From: Altererythrobacter sp. BO-6
GTDB lineage: Bacteria > Pseudomonadota > Alphaproteobacteria > Sphingomonadales > Sphingomonadaceae
Direction: 5' to 3'
DNA: 64,000 bases
Assembly: GCF_011047315.1 (NCBI RefSeq)
Contig: NZ_CP049259.1
Coordinates: 2,585,001 to 2,649,000, forward strand
Part shown: one piece after another, positions 28,479 to 40,663 of the stretch
Numbering within the stretch: the stretch's first letter is position 1
Layout: every line of letters starts with the position of its first letter
Made by a program: the position numbers and the translations under genes
Notes under the pieces: generated by a model
Told to the model about the DNA's origin: nothing
What the model saw: only the letters and a program-made list of their open reading frames with translations
Databases searched by the model: none

Positions 28479-29207
28479 ATGGGTCGAGGAATTTTCGCAA
28501 AGGTAAGATTGGCGGCTGTTGTCGCCGGCACTGCGGTACTTGCTGCTTGCGGAGCGAGCGCTCCGCCGCCGCCGCCAGTGGCGGTCGCTCCGCCGCCGCC
28601 ACCCGCGATTGTCATTCCGCCGCGTCCGATGCCGCCCGCGGGCGCCTTTGCCACCATGGCAATCCCGCATATGTCCGCGCAGGGCGTTCGCCAGACAGTC
28701 AATGCCGGGATCAGTCAGGACCAGGCAATCTGGAACTTGCGGTCGGGCCTCAACGTGGCAGCGCTGAATTGCCTGCGCGCCGAGCACGCTGCGCTGGTCG
28801 AGAATTATCGCACCTTCCTTAAGCGGCACACTCGCCAGCTGGCAGCGACCAATAACGCGCTGACCAAGGAGTTCCGTAACAAGCACGGTCGTTCCTATCG
28901 CGACCAACAGGACGCCTATATGACGCGCGTCTATAACTACTTCGCGCTGCCGCCGGTTCTTCCCGAGTTCTGCGAAGTGGCGCACCAGTTGAGCTTTGAA
29001 GCGGCGCAGGCGAAGCCCGGCGAATTGAACGTGTTCGCACAGCAGGCGCTGCCGCGGATGGAAGCCGTCTACGAAAAGTTCTTCAGCGCCTATGAGCAAT
29101 ATCGGGTCGATCTTGCGGCCTGGGATGCGCGTTATGGTGGCGGCGGTTCGCGTACGATGGATGCAACTTACGGCGCATCCACCAACATGGTTGCCGGGTC
29201 AAACTGA
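28479..29207 (+). CDS. Proline-rich lipoprotein of unknown function
   Basis: A 242-residue exported protein. The N-terminus has a basic start, a hydrophobic stretch and a lipobox LAAC at about residues 21-24, so it should be a lipoprotein. It is followed by proline runs (PPPPP, residues about 29-55) and a largely helical domain rich in Gln, Arg and Tyr with one conserved-looking CLRAEH segment and [11 protein letters not shown]. No family was recognised. It stands alone between two terminators. Confidence 0.75.
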   Translation: MGRGIFAKVRLAAVVAGTAVLAACGASAPPPPPVAVAPPPPPAIVIPPRPMPPAGAFATMAIPHMSAQGVRQTVNAGISQDQAIWNLRSGLNVAALNCLRAEHAALVENYRTFLKRHTRQLAATNNALTKEFRNKHGRSYRDQQDAYMTRVYNYFALPPVLPEFCEVAHQLSFEAAQAKPGELNVFAQQALPRMEAVYEKFFSAYEQYRVDLAAWDARYGGGGSRTMDATYGASTNMVAGSN

Positions 29208-29236
29208 CCCAATAGAGTTCGGTACCACGATGCAGG

Positions 29237-29270
29237 CAGGCGGTATTCCTTCGGGGATGCCGCCTGTTTT
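29237..29270 (+). terminator. Strong Rho-independent terminator
   Basis: A 13-bp uninterrupted stem (29237-29249 with 29254-29266, two G-T wobbles) capped by a TTCG tetraloop and followed by TTTT. It lies 30 bp after the lipoprotein stop. Confidence 0.92.
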
Positions 29271-29369
29271 GCGTTGGAGGTGAGCGCATGGTTTTGCTTT
29301 ACAGCCGCCGCGCGCATTCGCTATTTGCGCGCCCTCAGCGAAGCCCGTTTTCGCTGCACAAACCTGAAC

Positions 29370-29445
<76 letters not shown>

Positions 29446-29489
29446 GGTATCCCTATCCAACTCCTTGATCATTCAGGCGCTGCTGCGTA

Positions 29490-29700
29490 AATGGGATCTG
29501 CGTTTCGGTAACGGGAACGCGGTGCGGGGGATGTTCCTCCAATCCCGCGGCTGTCCCTGCAACTGTAAGCGGCGAGCAGCTTGCTCATGCGCCTGTCGAA
29601 AGGTGCGCCCACTGGGCCGGGTCGGCCTGGGAAGGGGGAACAAGCCGCGCTGACCCGCGAGCCAGGAGACCGACCGGGGCGCGTCGCTCTTTGCCTGGCT
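29490..29700 (+). promoter_or_regulatory. Cobalamin riboswitch
   Basis: The leader of the btuB-type gene contains the hallmark B12 box GAGCCAGGAGACC at 29659-29671 and the upstream conserved segments (GGTAACGGGAACGCGGTG around 29507-29524, then CCTGCAACTGTAAGC around 29556-29570). Together with the CCGCGGCTGTCCC stem they match the AdoCbl riboswitch architecture. It should lower expression of the downstream receptor when cobalamin is plentiful. Boundaries are approximate. Confidence 0.93.
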
Positions 29701-29801
29701 CAGGGATTGGCCCGGCGCGGAAAAAACTTTCGTTTTGAGCGACAGGGTTGGGCCTTGCGGATGTTTTCCGTGGGGCTGTGTCGCTTTGGACGGGAGTTAT
29801 T

Positions 29802-31738
29802 GTGAATATGCGAAGTTGGATTTGCGGCGCAGCGGTTGCCGCTGTGGCTTGGAGCGCGCCAGTGATGGCGCAGGACGCCAGCGAAGAGGAGTACATCGAG
29901 GACCAGGTTGTGCTGGTGGGGATGCGCATTTCGCCGATCATCGTGTCGGCCAGCCGGGGCGAGTGGGTCAGACTCGACGATTACGCCGTATCGCTTTCAA
30001 TCATCACCGATGATGACATGGACGCTCGCCAGGTACGCGACGTTGCCGATGTGCTGCGCGATGTGCCGGGTGTGGCGGTCAGCAGTGTTGCAGGGCAAAC
30101 GCAGCTGCGCCTGCGTGGCAGCGAAGCCAATCATGTCCTGGTGCTAGTCGACGGGATCGAAGTGTCCGATCCCTTCGCGGGCGAATTCGACATCGGCACG
30201 CTGCAGGCCGAAATCGGATCGCGGATCGAAGTGCTGCGCGGGCCGCAATCCGCGCTCTATGGCTCGGACGCGATCGGCGGCATGATCGCTTATGACAGCA
30301 GGTGCATTGATGGATTTTCCACACGGCTGGAGGGCGGCACAAACGATACCATCAACGCCGCAGCGCGGCTCGGGACAAGTGGCGAGGGCTGGCAGGCTTC
30401 GCTCTCCGGCGTGGTCGTCAGCACCGATGGCGAACCCAATGCGCGGGGCGGATCGCGCGATATCGGGCGCGACAGCTACACGCTGTCAGGCAAAGGCTCG
30501 GCGGAGGTCGCCCCGGATTTTGAATTGCGTGCCGTCGGGCGCTTTGTGAGGACCGAGGGCGATTTCAACGATAGTGATTTTGATCCGACCAGACCAACGT
30601 TCGGCTTCGTCATCGATAGCCCGGACACACGATTCACGAACGATGCCATCTACGCCCTGGTCGGTGCGCGCCTTGCAACCCTTAATGGTTCCTGGACGCA
30701 CGATCTCTCCGGCCAAATCGCCGATATTGCCCGCGACACTTTCGGTCCGTTCGGCCGCACATCCGGCAGCGATGGCGACCGGCTCAAGGCGTCCTATGTC
30801 AGCGCGGCGAAGCTGGAAGAGCTTCACTACCTCACCTTCGCAGCCGATTGGGAGCGCGAACGATCCCGCAATGACGATCCGTTCGATTTCGCGTTCACCG
30901 GGCGCCGAACGATCGAGAATGTCGGGCTGTCCGCCGAGTATCGCTATTCCGGTCCCGGTGTCGATCTCTCGGCGGCGATCCGCCGCGATATCAATGACCG
31001 TTTCGCCGATGCGACGACCTTCCGCCTTGGCGCAGGCTATGATGTGGGGGAAGCACCCGTCTGCGCGCATTCTACGGCACCGGCATCAAGAACCCCGGCT
31101 TTTTCGAGCTGTTCGGCTTTTTCGACGGGCGTTTTATCGGCAATGAAGACCTTTCGCCGGAGAAGTCCGAAAGCTGGGAGGTGGGAATCGACCAGTCGCT
31201 GGCCGGCGGCGCGCTCAAGCTTTCCGCCACCTATTTCGACAGCCGCTTGAAAGACGAGATCTTCACCACTTTCCCGGCGCCCGATTTCATCGCCACCCCG
31301 GCCAATCGCGACACGCTGTCGAAGCAAAAAGGCGTCGAACTGAGCGCCAGCGCGCAACTTGGCCCGCAAGTCACATTGGACGCGGCCTACACCTACCTTG
31401 ACGCCAAGGAAAACGGCGTGGAGGAAGTGCGCCGCCCCGGCAATATTGCCTCAGCTGTACTGACCTGGCGCGCGCCCGGTGACACTGGTTCGGCCACGCT
31501 GATCGTGCGGCATAATGGCGCGACGGACGATGTGGCCTTCACCGATCCCAGCTTCATTCCGGTGATCGAGCGTTTGGGGGGCTATACTCTGGTCAATTTC
31601 GCCGCCGAAGCGAAGCTTACTGACCGGATCAGCGCCTTCGGCCGGGTCGAGAACCTGTTTGACGAGACTTACGAGCAGGTGTTCAGCTTTGTCAGTCCGG
31701 GCCGCACGGCAATCGCCGGTTTGCGGATCACGCTTTAG
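29802..31738 (+). CDS. btuB: TonB-dependent vitamin B12 receptor, BtuB type, apparent frameshift
   Basis: Outer-membrane receptor with a signal peptide (ending about APVMAQD), a TonB box-like IIVSASR segment, a plug domain (VADVLRDVPGVAVS, LRLRGSEANHVLVLVDG, VLRGPQSALYGSDAIGG) and a beta barrel ending in an aromatic-poor GLRITL. At the G5 run 31046-31050 the frame shifts by -1; adding one G gives YDVGGSTRLRAFYGTG and continues through the barrel to the stop at 31738 (about 645 residues). The GTG at 29802 has GGGAG 5 nt upstream. The cobalamin riboswitch in the leader supports the B12 call. Confidence 0.88.
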
Positions 31739-31780
31739 TTAGACGCCAAATCGCTCGCATTCTGGCGTGGAAATGCATAG

Positions 31781-32860
<1,080 letters not shown>

Positions 32861-32864
32861 TCCG

Positions 32865-33986
32865 ATGAACTTTGCGTCGATCGGCGATCTGGCTGCTTGC
32901 CGCCGAGTGGTGGTGAAGGTGGGCAGCGCGCTGCTGGTCAAGGCGGGCGAGCCGCGGGCTGACTGGCTGGCGGCGCTGGCCGGCGATCTGGCAGGGCTGC
33001 GCCAGCGCGGCACGGAAGTGATCGTAGTCAGCTCGGGCGCGATCGCGCTGGGCGCGGCGCGGCTGGGGCTGGCAGGCGGGGGCCGGGGCAGCCTGGCCGA
33101 TGCCCAGGCATCAGCCTCGGTCGGCCAAATTGCGCTCGCCGGGCTCTGGGCTGAAAAGCTGGGCGCGCATGGCCTCACCGCCGCGCAGATCCTGCTCTCC
33201 TTGGGCGATCTCGAGGATCGGCGACGCTATCTCAATGCTTCGGCTACACTCGCGCGCCTGCTTGAGGCTGGGGCGGTGCCGGTGATCAACGAGAATGACA
33301 GCGTCGCGACCGAGGAAATCCGCTTTGGCGACAATGACCGGCTGGCCGCCCGGGTGGCGCAGGCGGCGGGCGCGGATGCGGTGTTGCTGCTGAGCGATGT
33401 CGATGGCCTCTATGACCGCGATCCACGTGCAGCCGAGGCACAACTGATCGCGCGGGTGGAAGGCATTACGCCGCAAGTCCTGGCCATGGCCAGCAGCGCA
33501 TCCTCCTCGGGCATGGGTTCGGGCGGGATGACCTCAAAGCTGCAGGCCGCACAGATCGCCGAGCGGGCGGGGATCGTGCTGGCGATCATCAACGGCACGC
33601 ATGACGCACCGATAACAAAGGCTGCTGGCGCAGGGCGCGGCACGATCTTCGTCCCGCAGCGCGCCGACACCGCGCGCAAGGCATGGCTGGGCGGGCGGCT
33701 GGCCCCGGCAGGCACCCTGCGGGTCGATGGCGGCTGCGCCGATGCGCTGCGCAAGGGGGCCAGCCTGCTTGCCCCAGGCGTGGTTGGGGTTTCGGGCAAT
33801 TTCCGCCGCGGAGACCTCGTCAAGATCGTGACCATTCGCGGCGAAGAGCTGGCACAGGGGCTCGCCGAGTACGACGCGCATGAAGTGCAGGCGATTGCCG
33901 GCAAGCGCGCTGAGGACCAGCATGACCGGCTCGGCTATGCGCCGCGTGCGGCGGTGGTTCATCGCGATCACATGGTGCTGCTTTGA
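32865..33986 (+). CDS. proB: Glutamate 5-kinase
   Basis: First enzyme of proline synthesis, phosphorylating glutamate. The 373-residue product has an amino-acid kinase domain (VVKVGSALLV, SSGAIALG, INENDSVATEEIRFGDND in part, GSGGMTSKL) and a C-terminal PUA domain (about 275-355). Feedback inhibition by proline is known for the family. It starts 4 bp after obgE and its stop overlaps the next gene. Confidence 0.95.
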   Translation: MNFASIGDLAACRRVVVKVGSALLVKAGEPRADWLAALAGDLAGLRQRGTEVIVVSSGAIALGAARLGLAGGGRGSLADAQASASVGQIALAGLWAEKLGAHGLTAAQILLSLGDLEDRRRYLNASATLARLLEAGAVPVINENDSVATEEIRFGDNDRLAARVAQAAGADAVLLLSDVDGLYDRDPRAAEAQLIARVEGITPQVLAMASSASSSGMGSGGMTSKLQAAQIAERAGIVLAIINGTHDAPITKAAGAGRGTIFVPQRADTARKAWLGGRLAPAGTLRVDGGCADALRKGASLLAPGVVGVSGNFRRGDLVKIVTIRGEELAQGLAEYDAHEVQAIAGKRAEDQHDRLGYAPRAAVVHRDHMVLL

Positions 33987-34909
33987 GCGGCGAAATGCCG
34001 CTGGCCCTTACCGGCGGGTCCGGTTTCGTGGGCCAGGCGGTGCTCGACATCCTGGCTGAGCGCAATCTGCCAGCCGAAGCGCTGGTGCGGCGCGCGACCG
34101 ATCATCAGCATGCGCGGGTCGAATGGGTCATGGGCGACTTGCATGATACGCGTGCATTGGGCCACCTTGTCGCTGGCACCCGCGCGGTGATCCATATCGC
34201 CGGCCTCACCAATACCCCCGACCCGCGTGATTTTGCCGAGGCCAATGTCGCTGGCACTGCCAATGTCCTGTCGGCTGCACGGCAGGCCGGGGTGAAGCGC
34301 TTTGTGTTCGTTTCCTCGCTATCGGCGCGCGAGCCGCAGTTGTCCGCCTATGGAGCATCCAAGGCCGAGGCAGAGAAGCTGGTCGAACAGAGCGGACTGG
34401 ACTGGACCATCGTGCGCCCACCGGGTGTCTATGGCCCGCGCGATGTCGACTATTTCGAAATGTTCCGCACTGCGAAGCTCGGCTTTGTGCCGCTGCCGCC
34501 AGGCGGGGCAAGTTCGATCATCCATGTCCATGATCTGGCCCGCCTGCTGGTCGACCTGGTCGATGCCCAGCCGGCGCTGGTGAGCAAGCGCATGTTCGAG
34601 CCGGACGACGCCCGCGAAGGCGGCTGGAGCCACAAGGAATTGGCTGACGCAATCGGCGAGGCGGTGGGGCGGCGTGTGTTTGCGCCGCACTTGCCGCGCG
34701 CGGTGCTGCAAGGGGCGGCAGGGATTGACCGGCTGCTGCGCGGGCCCAAGGCTCGGCTGACGCAGGACCGTGTGGGCTATATGTGCCATCCCAACTGGGT
34801 GTCGCGATCAGACCGCAAGGTGCCTGAAACGATCTGGCAGCCGCGTATCCCTGGCGACGTTGGCCTTAAGGCCACCGCTGCCTGGTACAAGCGCGAAGGC
34901 TGGTTGTAA
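33983..34909 (+). CDS. NAD(P)-dependent epimerase/dehydratase family protein
   Basis: Extended short-chain dehydrogenase of 308 residues. The cofactor motif GGSGFVG lies at about residues 11-17, and SAYGASK supplies the Tyr-X3-Lys catalytic pair. It resembles atypical SDR proteins related to NDUFA9/complex I assembly and steroid/flavonoid reductase families; the substrate is unknown. A TTG start in a TTGA overlap with proB, or an ATG 12 nt later, are both possible. Confidence 0.85.
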   Translation: MSGEMPLALTGGSGFVGQAVLDILAERNLPAEALVRRATDHQHARVEWVMGDLHDTRALGHLVAGTRAVIHIAGLTNTPDPRDFAEANVAGTANVLSAARQAGVKRFVFVSSLSAREPQLSAYGASKAEAEKLVEQSGLDWTIVRPPGVYGPRDVDYFEMFRTAKLGFVPLPPGGASSIIHVHDLARLLVDLVDAQPALVSKRMFEPDDAREGGWSHKELADAIGEAVGRRVFAPHLPRAVLQGAAGIDRLLRGPKARLTQDRVGYMCHPNWVSRSDRKVPETIWQPRIPGDVGLKATAAWYKREGWL

Positions 34910-35015
34910 CAGATAGCATTTGGCGATTGTGACTGGGCAGGCCTAAGTTCCGCTCGGGGTCGCGAGTCGTGTTATCGGCAACGGTCGATAGACAAGTCAC
35001 GAAGAGGGAAAATTC

Positions 35016-35414
35016 ATGAAAAAGATCATTGCCGTAGCCGCTCTGGCTACCGTTGTCGCGTGCTCGCAACCGGCACCTGCTCCAGAACCTGAAGCCACTG
35101 AAGAAGCGGCGGCCGAAGTCAGCCTCGCCGCAGACGGCCTGCCTTCGGTCGGCGTCTACAATGTAACCCTCGCCGACGGGAGCACGATTACCTTTGAAGC
35201 CAAGGAAGACGGCACCTACGCAACCACCGATGCCGATGGCAACGTCGTCGAAACAGGTACTTGGAGGCAGGAGTCGCAAGCTGTCTGGTGCGAAACACCT
35301 GACGCCGAAGGTGCGACCGAACGCTGCTTTGACGAGCGGATGGAAGACGGGGTCTATCTGTCGACCAACCGGGAAACAGGTGAAACCGCAACGATCACCC
35401 GCCCAGCGGCCTGA
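35016..35414 (+). CDS. Small lipoprotein of unknown function
   Basis: A 132-residue protein beginning MKKIIAVAALATVVAC, a classical lipoprotein signal with Cys16 as the likely lipidated residue. A Pro/Glu/Ala spacer leads into a compact beta-rich domain with DGSTITFEAKEDGTY and EDGVYLS segments and two cysteines (WCETP, RCFDE) that could form a disulfide. No family recognised. Preceded by AGAGGG and followed by a strong terminator. Confidence 0.8.
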   Translation: MKKIIAVAALATVVACSQPAPAPEPEATEEAAAEVSLAADGLPSVGVYNVTLADGSTITFEAKEDGTYATTDADGNVVETGTWRQESQAVWCETPDAEGATERCFDERMEDGVYLSTNRETGETATITRPAA

Positions 35415-35432
35415 TCAGTCCCAAATCTAGCG

Positions 35433-35477
35433 AAGGGCACCGCCGGCAAGATGGCCGATGCGGTGCCCTTCCTTTTT
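35433..35477 (+). terminator. Rho-independent terminator
   Basis: AAGGGCACCGC (35433-35443) pairs perfectly over 11 bp with GCGGTGCCCTT (35460-35470), then CCTTTTT. It lies between the convergent lipoprotein and cysH genes and has the T-tract for plus-strand transcription only. Confidence 0.88.
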
Positions 35478-35481
35478 CGCA

Positions 35482-36279
35482 TTAGAGGAACGGTTCGTAG
35501 CCCGGCGGCAGCTCGCCATCCTCGGTCAGCGGGGTGTGAATGCCGCATTCGGTCTTGTCCCAACCCTTCCACCGGCCCGAGCGCGGGTCTTCACCCGGCG
35601 CGACCTTGTGCGTGCAGGGGCTACAGCCGATCGAAGGGAAGCCCTGCGCCACCAGCGGGTTCGGCGGTAGATCGTGCATCACGAAATAGGCGGCGATGTG
35701 GCTTGCATCCCAATCGATCAGCGGATTGATCTTGAGCCGTCCCTGCGCATCGGAGCTATCGATTTCGAAGCGTGGCAAATTCGCCCGGGTGGAGGACTGG
35801 AAGGCTTTGCGCCCGGTAAAGCTGGCGTCGAATTCACTGAGCGCCTTGGCCAGCGGCTTCACCTTGCGGATTTCGCAGCAGCCATCCGGATCGTATGACC
35901 AGCGCAGCCCGGTTTCGTCCTTCGCCTGCAACTCGTCGAGATCGGGGTAGAGGTTGATCAGATTGGTCAGGCCCAGCCGCTCGACCAGCATATCGCGATA
36001 GGACAGCGTTTCCGGGAAATGCTTGCCGGTTTCAAGAAACAGCACGGGCACGTTGCGATCGATGCTGGCGATCAGGTGCAGCAGCACAGCGCTTTCCGCG
36101 CCGAAGCTGGAAACCGCAGCGACATCGCCCGCCAGGCCGTCCTTGATCACGGCCTCGAGCATTTCCTCGGTCGATGAACCGCGGAACATTCGGTTGAGGC
36201 GATAGGCCTGGTCCTCCGTAAAACGAGGGCCAGTGTCGATCCGGTCGACTGCACGCGCGCCTGTTGTTGAATCAGCCAT
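35482..36279 (-). CDS. cysH: Phosphoadenylyl/adenylyl-sulfate reductase (CysH), likely APS-type
   Basis: Reduces activated sulfate to sulfite. The 265-residue protein starts at MADSTTG, in an 8-nt ATGGCTGA overlap with the DUF934 gene. Cys134-Cys135 and Cys219-X2-Cys222 are the [4Fe-4S] ligand pattern that marks APS-using reductases, absent in E. coli PAPS reductase; Cys245 in ECGIH is the catalytic thiol. So the pathway probably runs from APS directly. It is the last gene of the minus-strand cobA-DUF2849-cysI-sORF-DUF934-cysH operon. Confidence 0.93.
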   Translation of the reverse strand: MADSTTGARAVDRIDTGPRFTEDQAYRLNRMFRGSSTEEMLEAVIKDGLAGDVAAVSSFGAESAVLLHLIASIDRNVPVLFLETGKHFPETLSYRDMLVERLGLTNLINLYPDLDELQAKDETGLRWSYDPDGCCEIRKVKPLAKALSEFDASFTGRKAFQSSTRANLPRFEIDSSDAQGRLKINPLIDWDASHIAAYFVMHDLPPNPLVAQGFPSIGCSPCTHKVAPGEDPRSGRWKGWDKTECGIHTPLTEDGELPPGYEPFL

Positions 36280-36724
36280 GGCGCAGGTCCGGGATCGGGC
36301 TGCGCCGATCGGCGGCGTGCTGGTATACATTGTCCCACCGGGCGAAAGCCGCCTCGGCATCGACAGGATCGAGCGGCACATCGGGGGCAAAGGCATCAAA
36401 CCCGCAGCGCCGCATATAGGCCAGCTGGTCGATCAGCACGTCGCCCACCGCGCGCAGCTCGCCGGTGTATCCGGCCTCGCGCAGGACCCGTGCCGAGGAA
36501 TAGCCACGGCCATCGCCGAACACCGGGAAATTGACTTCAACCAGCGCAATCCGGTCAAGATGCGGGATCAGCGCGCGTGCGTCATCACCTGGCTCGATCC
36601 GCACCGCCGATGCGTTGGACTGGTCGAGGAAGCTGTCGACGGTGACGGTGCCGTGATCGACCACTTCATCGTCGCGGAAGCGGAATTGCACTTCGTCAGG
36701 TGACGTGCCGAGAGTATCAGCCAT
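36272..36724 (-). CDS. DUF934 family protein
   Basis: A 150-residue protein of the DUF934 family, which is found almost exclusively between sulfite reductase and cysH genes in proteobacteria. Visible family segments are LIPHLDRIALVEVNFPVFGDGRGYS (in part) and the FARWDNVYQ end. Its function is unknown; context suggests an accessory role in sulfite formation or reduction. It is joined to both neighbours by 8-nt ATGGCTGA overlaps and has GGAGG 5 nt before its ATG, inside the preceding small ORF. Confidence 0.88.
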   Translation of the reverse strand: MADTLGTSPDEVQFRFRDDEVVDHGTVTVDSFLDQSNASAVRIEPGDDARALIPHLDRIALVEVNFPVFGDGRGYSSARVLREAGYTGELRAVGDVLIDQLAYMRRCGFDAFAPDVPLDPVDAEAAFARWDNVYQHAADRRSPIPDLRHG

Positions 36725-36813
36725 CCAGGCCTCCGTTTAGGGCATCGCCGCCCGCAATCGCATTGTCGAAAGGAACTGGCGTCGCTGCGCGCGCAGCGGT
36801 CCTGAGGCCAAGC

Positions 36814-36821
<8 letters not shown>
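36717..36821 (-). CDS. Candidate 34-residue small protein in the sulfite operon
   Basis: Open frame MAKLGLRTAARAA... of 34 codons filling the gap between cysI and the DUF934 gene. Its ATG overlaps the cysI stop in ATGGCTAA and its stop overlaps the DUF934 ATG in ATGGCTGA, the same 8-nt arrangement that joins DUF934 to cysH. AAGGAGG lies 6 nt before the ATG. It has no hydrophobic helix and is Ala/Gly-rich with a basic N-terminal half. No family recognised. It could instead be merely a coupling leader for DUF934. Confidence 0.5.
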
Positions 36822-38445
<1,624 letters not shown>

Positions 38446-38446
38446 G

Positions 38447-38743
38447 TCAGATCACCCAATTGCCGATATCGGGATCGGCGGGTTTAAGGGTCAGGTCGGG
38501 GCGCACGGTGGGGCCCAGGGCGCGGACGCGCTCCTTGATGTGCGCAGGGCGCACGCCACTTTCATCGCGGCTTGCGTCAATCGCATAGGCCGCATTGACG
38601 CGCCGGGCGGATTGCTCGCGCGCGAGGATCTCATCGGCCCGATCGCCGACATCGACCGCGTGGTCGACATGCAACGACCAGCCGGTGCCGTCCCACCACA
38701 CCACCGCGCCCGATTTCAGGTCATTCCCGGTCAGGATCTTCAT
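38447..38743 (-). CDS. DUF2849 domain-containing protein
   Basis: A 98-residue soluble protein, DUF2849 family, usually encoded directly upstream of cysI in alphaproteobacteria. The conserved SGAVVWWDGTGWS start is clear. Function is unknown, but the fixed context implies a role in sulfite reductase assembly or regulation. It overlaps cobA by 4 nt (ATGA). Confidence 0.88.
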   Translation of the reverse strand: MKILTGNDLKSGAVVWWDGTGWSLHVDHAVDVGDRADEILAREQSARRVNAAYAIDASRDESGVRPAHIKERVRALGPTVRPDLTLKPADPDIGNWVI

Positions 38744-39498
38744 TGCGCAGCCTCCTGAGCCAGTGCCGCAAGCGTGGCATCTTCACGCGCGGTCACTTCC
38801 CCGATCACGATCAGGGCGGGGCTCTTGACGCGGTGGAGCGTGACCAGGTCCGGCAGGCCAGCCAGCAAGCCGCGCAATACCCGCATCTGCGGACGGGCGG
38901 CATTCTCGATCACGGCGACCGGCATGTCGGGCGCAAGGCCGTCAGCCATCAGTTTCTCGGCGATCTGCGGAGCGGTCTTGACCCCCATATATATCACCAG
39001 CGTGCGGCCCTTGCCGGCCAGCCCGCTCCAATCCTGCTCGCTCAGCCCTTTGCACTGGCCAGCGACGAAGCTGACGATGCTGGAAGCTTCGCGATGGGTC
39101 AGCGCGATTTGCGCTGCGGCTGCCGCGCCATTGGCAGCGCTTACGCCCGGCACGATTTCGACCCGAACGCCAGCCGCACGGGCGGCTTCGGCTTCCTCGC
39201 CGCCGCGCCCGAAAATCAGTGGATCGCCGCCCTTCAGCCGCACGACATCGCGCCCGGCGAGTGCTTCGCGTACCAGCAGCGCATTGATCTCTTCCTGCGG
39301 CAGGGTGTGGTGCGAGCGGCGCTTTGCTACGTTCACAAAGCGCGCATTGCGACCGGCCAGCGCCAGGATCGCGGGCTCTACCAGCCCGTCATGAACGATG
39401 AGCTCGGCGCGGTTGATCAGCCGCGCGGCGCGCAAGGTCAGCAGGTCGGGATCGCCCGGCCCTGCGCCGACAAGATAGATAGTTCCGGTTTGTGCCAT
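38740..39498 (-). CDS. cobA: Uroporphyrinogen-III C-methyltransferase
   Basis: SAM-dependent methyltransferase that makes precorrin-2, here most likely for siroheme used by the adjacent sulfite reductase. The 252-residue SUMT has the signature VGAGPGDPDLLTL (residues 11-23), LKGGDPLIFGRGGEE and the YMGV substrate loop. The CysG dehydrogenase/chelatase domain is absent and must be elsewhere. It is the first gene of the sulfite operon; the 97 bp upstream should contain its promoter. Confidence 0.94.
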   Translation of the reverse strand: MAQTGTIYLVGAGPGDPDLLTLRAARLINRAELIVHDGLVEPAILALAGRNARFVNVAKRRSHHTLPQEEINALLVREALAGRDVVRLKGGDPLIFGRGGEEAEAARAAGVRVEIVPGVSAANGAAAAAQIALTHREASSIVSFVAGQCKGLSEQDWSGLAGKGRTLVIYMGVKTAPQIAEKLMADGLAPDMPVAVIENAARPQMRVLRGLLAGLPDLVTLHRVKSPALIVIGEVTAREDATLAALAQEAAQ

Positions 39499-39595
39499 GG
39501 CGGCGAAATGAGCGATTGGCCGCTTCGCCGCCAGCGAGAATGGATTTCGGGACGCGTAGCAAAGCTATGCAGGTCAATTGTAACCGGGCTTAAAT

Positions 39596-40663
39596 TTATG
39601 ATTTGGAACGCGATTCCTCGCGCTTCGCCAGTGCATCGATCAGCCGTTCGAACTGCTCGTTATTGCGCAGGTTGATGTCGCGCTGCGGAAAGGGGATCTC
39701 GACATTGTTCTCTTTGAACAGCCGCCACAGGTTTTTCAGCACTTCGGAGCGGATATTGCCCACGCCTTCTTCCGGGTCATTAATCCAGATCTGGATGATG
39801 AAATCGACCGAGCTCTCGCCATAGTTGCGCAGCCACGCGGTTGGTGCCGGGGACTTGAGCACGCGGCTGCTTTGCTTGGCAGCCTCGAGCATCAGCTTCT
39901 CCGCCAGGTCCAGATCGCAGGCATAACCGACACCGACCGGTACCTGCACTCGCACATTGCGCGAGGAATAGGACCAGTTTTCGACCTGGTTGATCATCAG
40001 GTTCTCGTTCGGGATCAGATATTCCTTCTGGTCCCGCGTAACGATGGAAACCGCGCGAATGCCGATCCGGCGGATCTGGCCGAAAGTTTCGTTACCTGCG
40101 GTATCGGCCACGGCGATCACGTCACCAGGCTTGATCGACTTGTCCATCAGCAGGATGATCCCCGCGATAAGGTTGCCGAAAGTCTTCTGCAGACCGAAAC
40201 CGATCGCGAGGCCGAAAGCGCCGGAAAACACCGCCAGCGCGGTCAGGTCGATCCCCAGCATGTCGATACCGACGAAGAATGCGGCGGCCCAGATGACGAT
40301 AGTGGAGATTTTCTGCGCCAGCAGTCGCTGGGTATCATCAAGGCGGGTTGCGCGGCGGACAATTCGGCCACTGATCCGAGTTAGCAACCATGCCCCGATG
40401 ATCACCAGCGCGATCACGCTGATCACAACCAGCGCGTCCAAAACGGAGATCCGCGTATCGCCCAAGGTCAATGCCCAGGAATCGAGCGACTCCAGAACGC
40501 TGCCGGCCGTCTCGCTCTTGGACGCAACCGCTTCCTTCAATCCTTGCGAAGCGACGACGGCGTCCTGCGCTTCGGGTGGGGCGGTCTCTGCGACACTCCA
40601 TGCCTGGCCCGGCGGGGGCGGAGTTTCGGTTGCGGCGGGGGTGGGCGGGGCAGTTGTTGTCAT
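39596..40663 (-). CDS. MscS family mechanosensitive ion channel
   Basis: Small-conductance mechanosensitive channel homologue of 355 residues. A Pro/Thr-rich N-terminus precedes three hydrophobic segments (about residues 78-100, 118-140, 145-165), the pore helix-like GLQKTFGNLIAG region, the beta domain (DVIAVADTAGNETFGQI) and the cytoplasmic FPQRDI end. The ATG at 40663 overlaps the TAA of the preceding metC-like gene (TAATGA). The raw frame runs on into that gene only because of a one-base insertion there; the two are not a genuine fusion. Confidence 0.92.
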   Translation of the reverse strand: MTTTAPPTPAATETPPPPGQAWSVAETAPPEAQDAVVASQGLKEAVASKSETAGSVLESLDSWALTLGDTRISVLDALVVISVIALVIIGAWLLTRISGRIVRRATRLDDTQRLLAQKISTIVIWAAAFFVGIDMLGIDLTALAVFSGAFGLAIGFGLQKTFGNLIAGIILLMDKSIKPGDVIAVADTAGNETFGQIRRIGIRAVSIVTRDQKEYLIPNENLMINQVENWSYSSRNVRVQVPVGVGYACDLDLAEKLMLEAAKQSSRVLKSPAPTAWLRNYGESSVDFIIQIWINDPEEGVGNIRSEVLKNLWRLFKENNVEIPFPQRDINLRNNEQFERLIDALAKREESRSKS

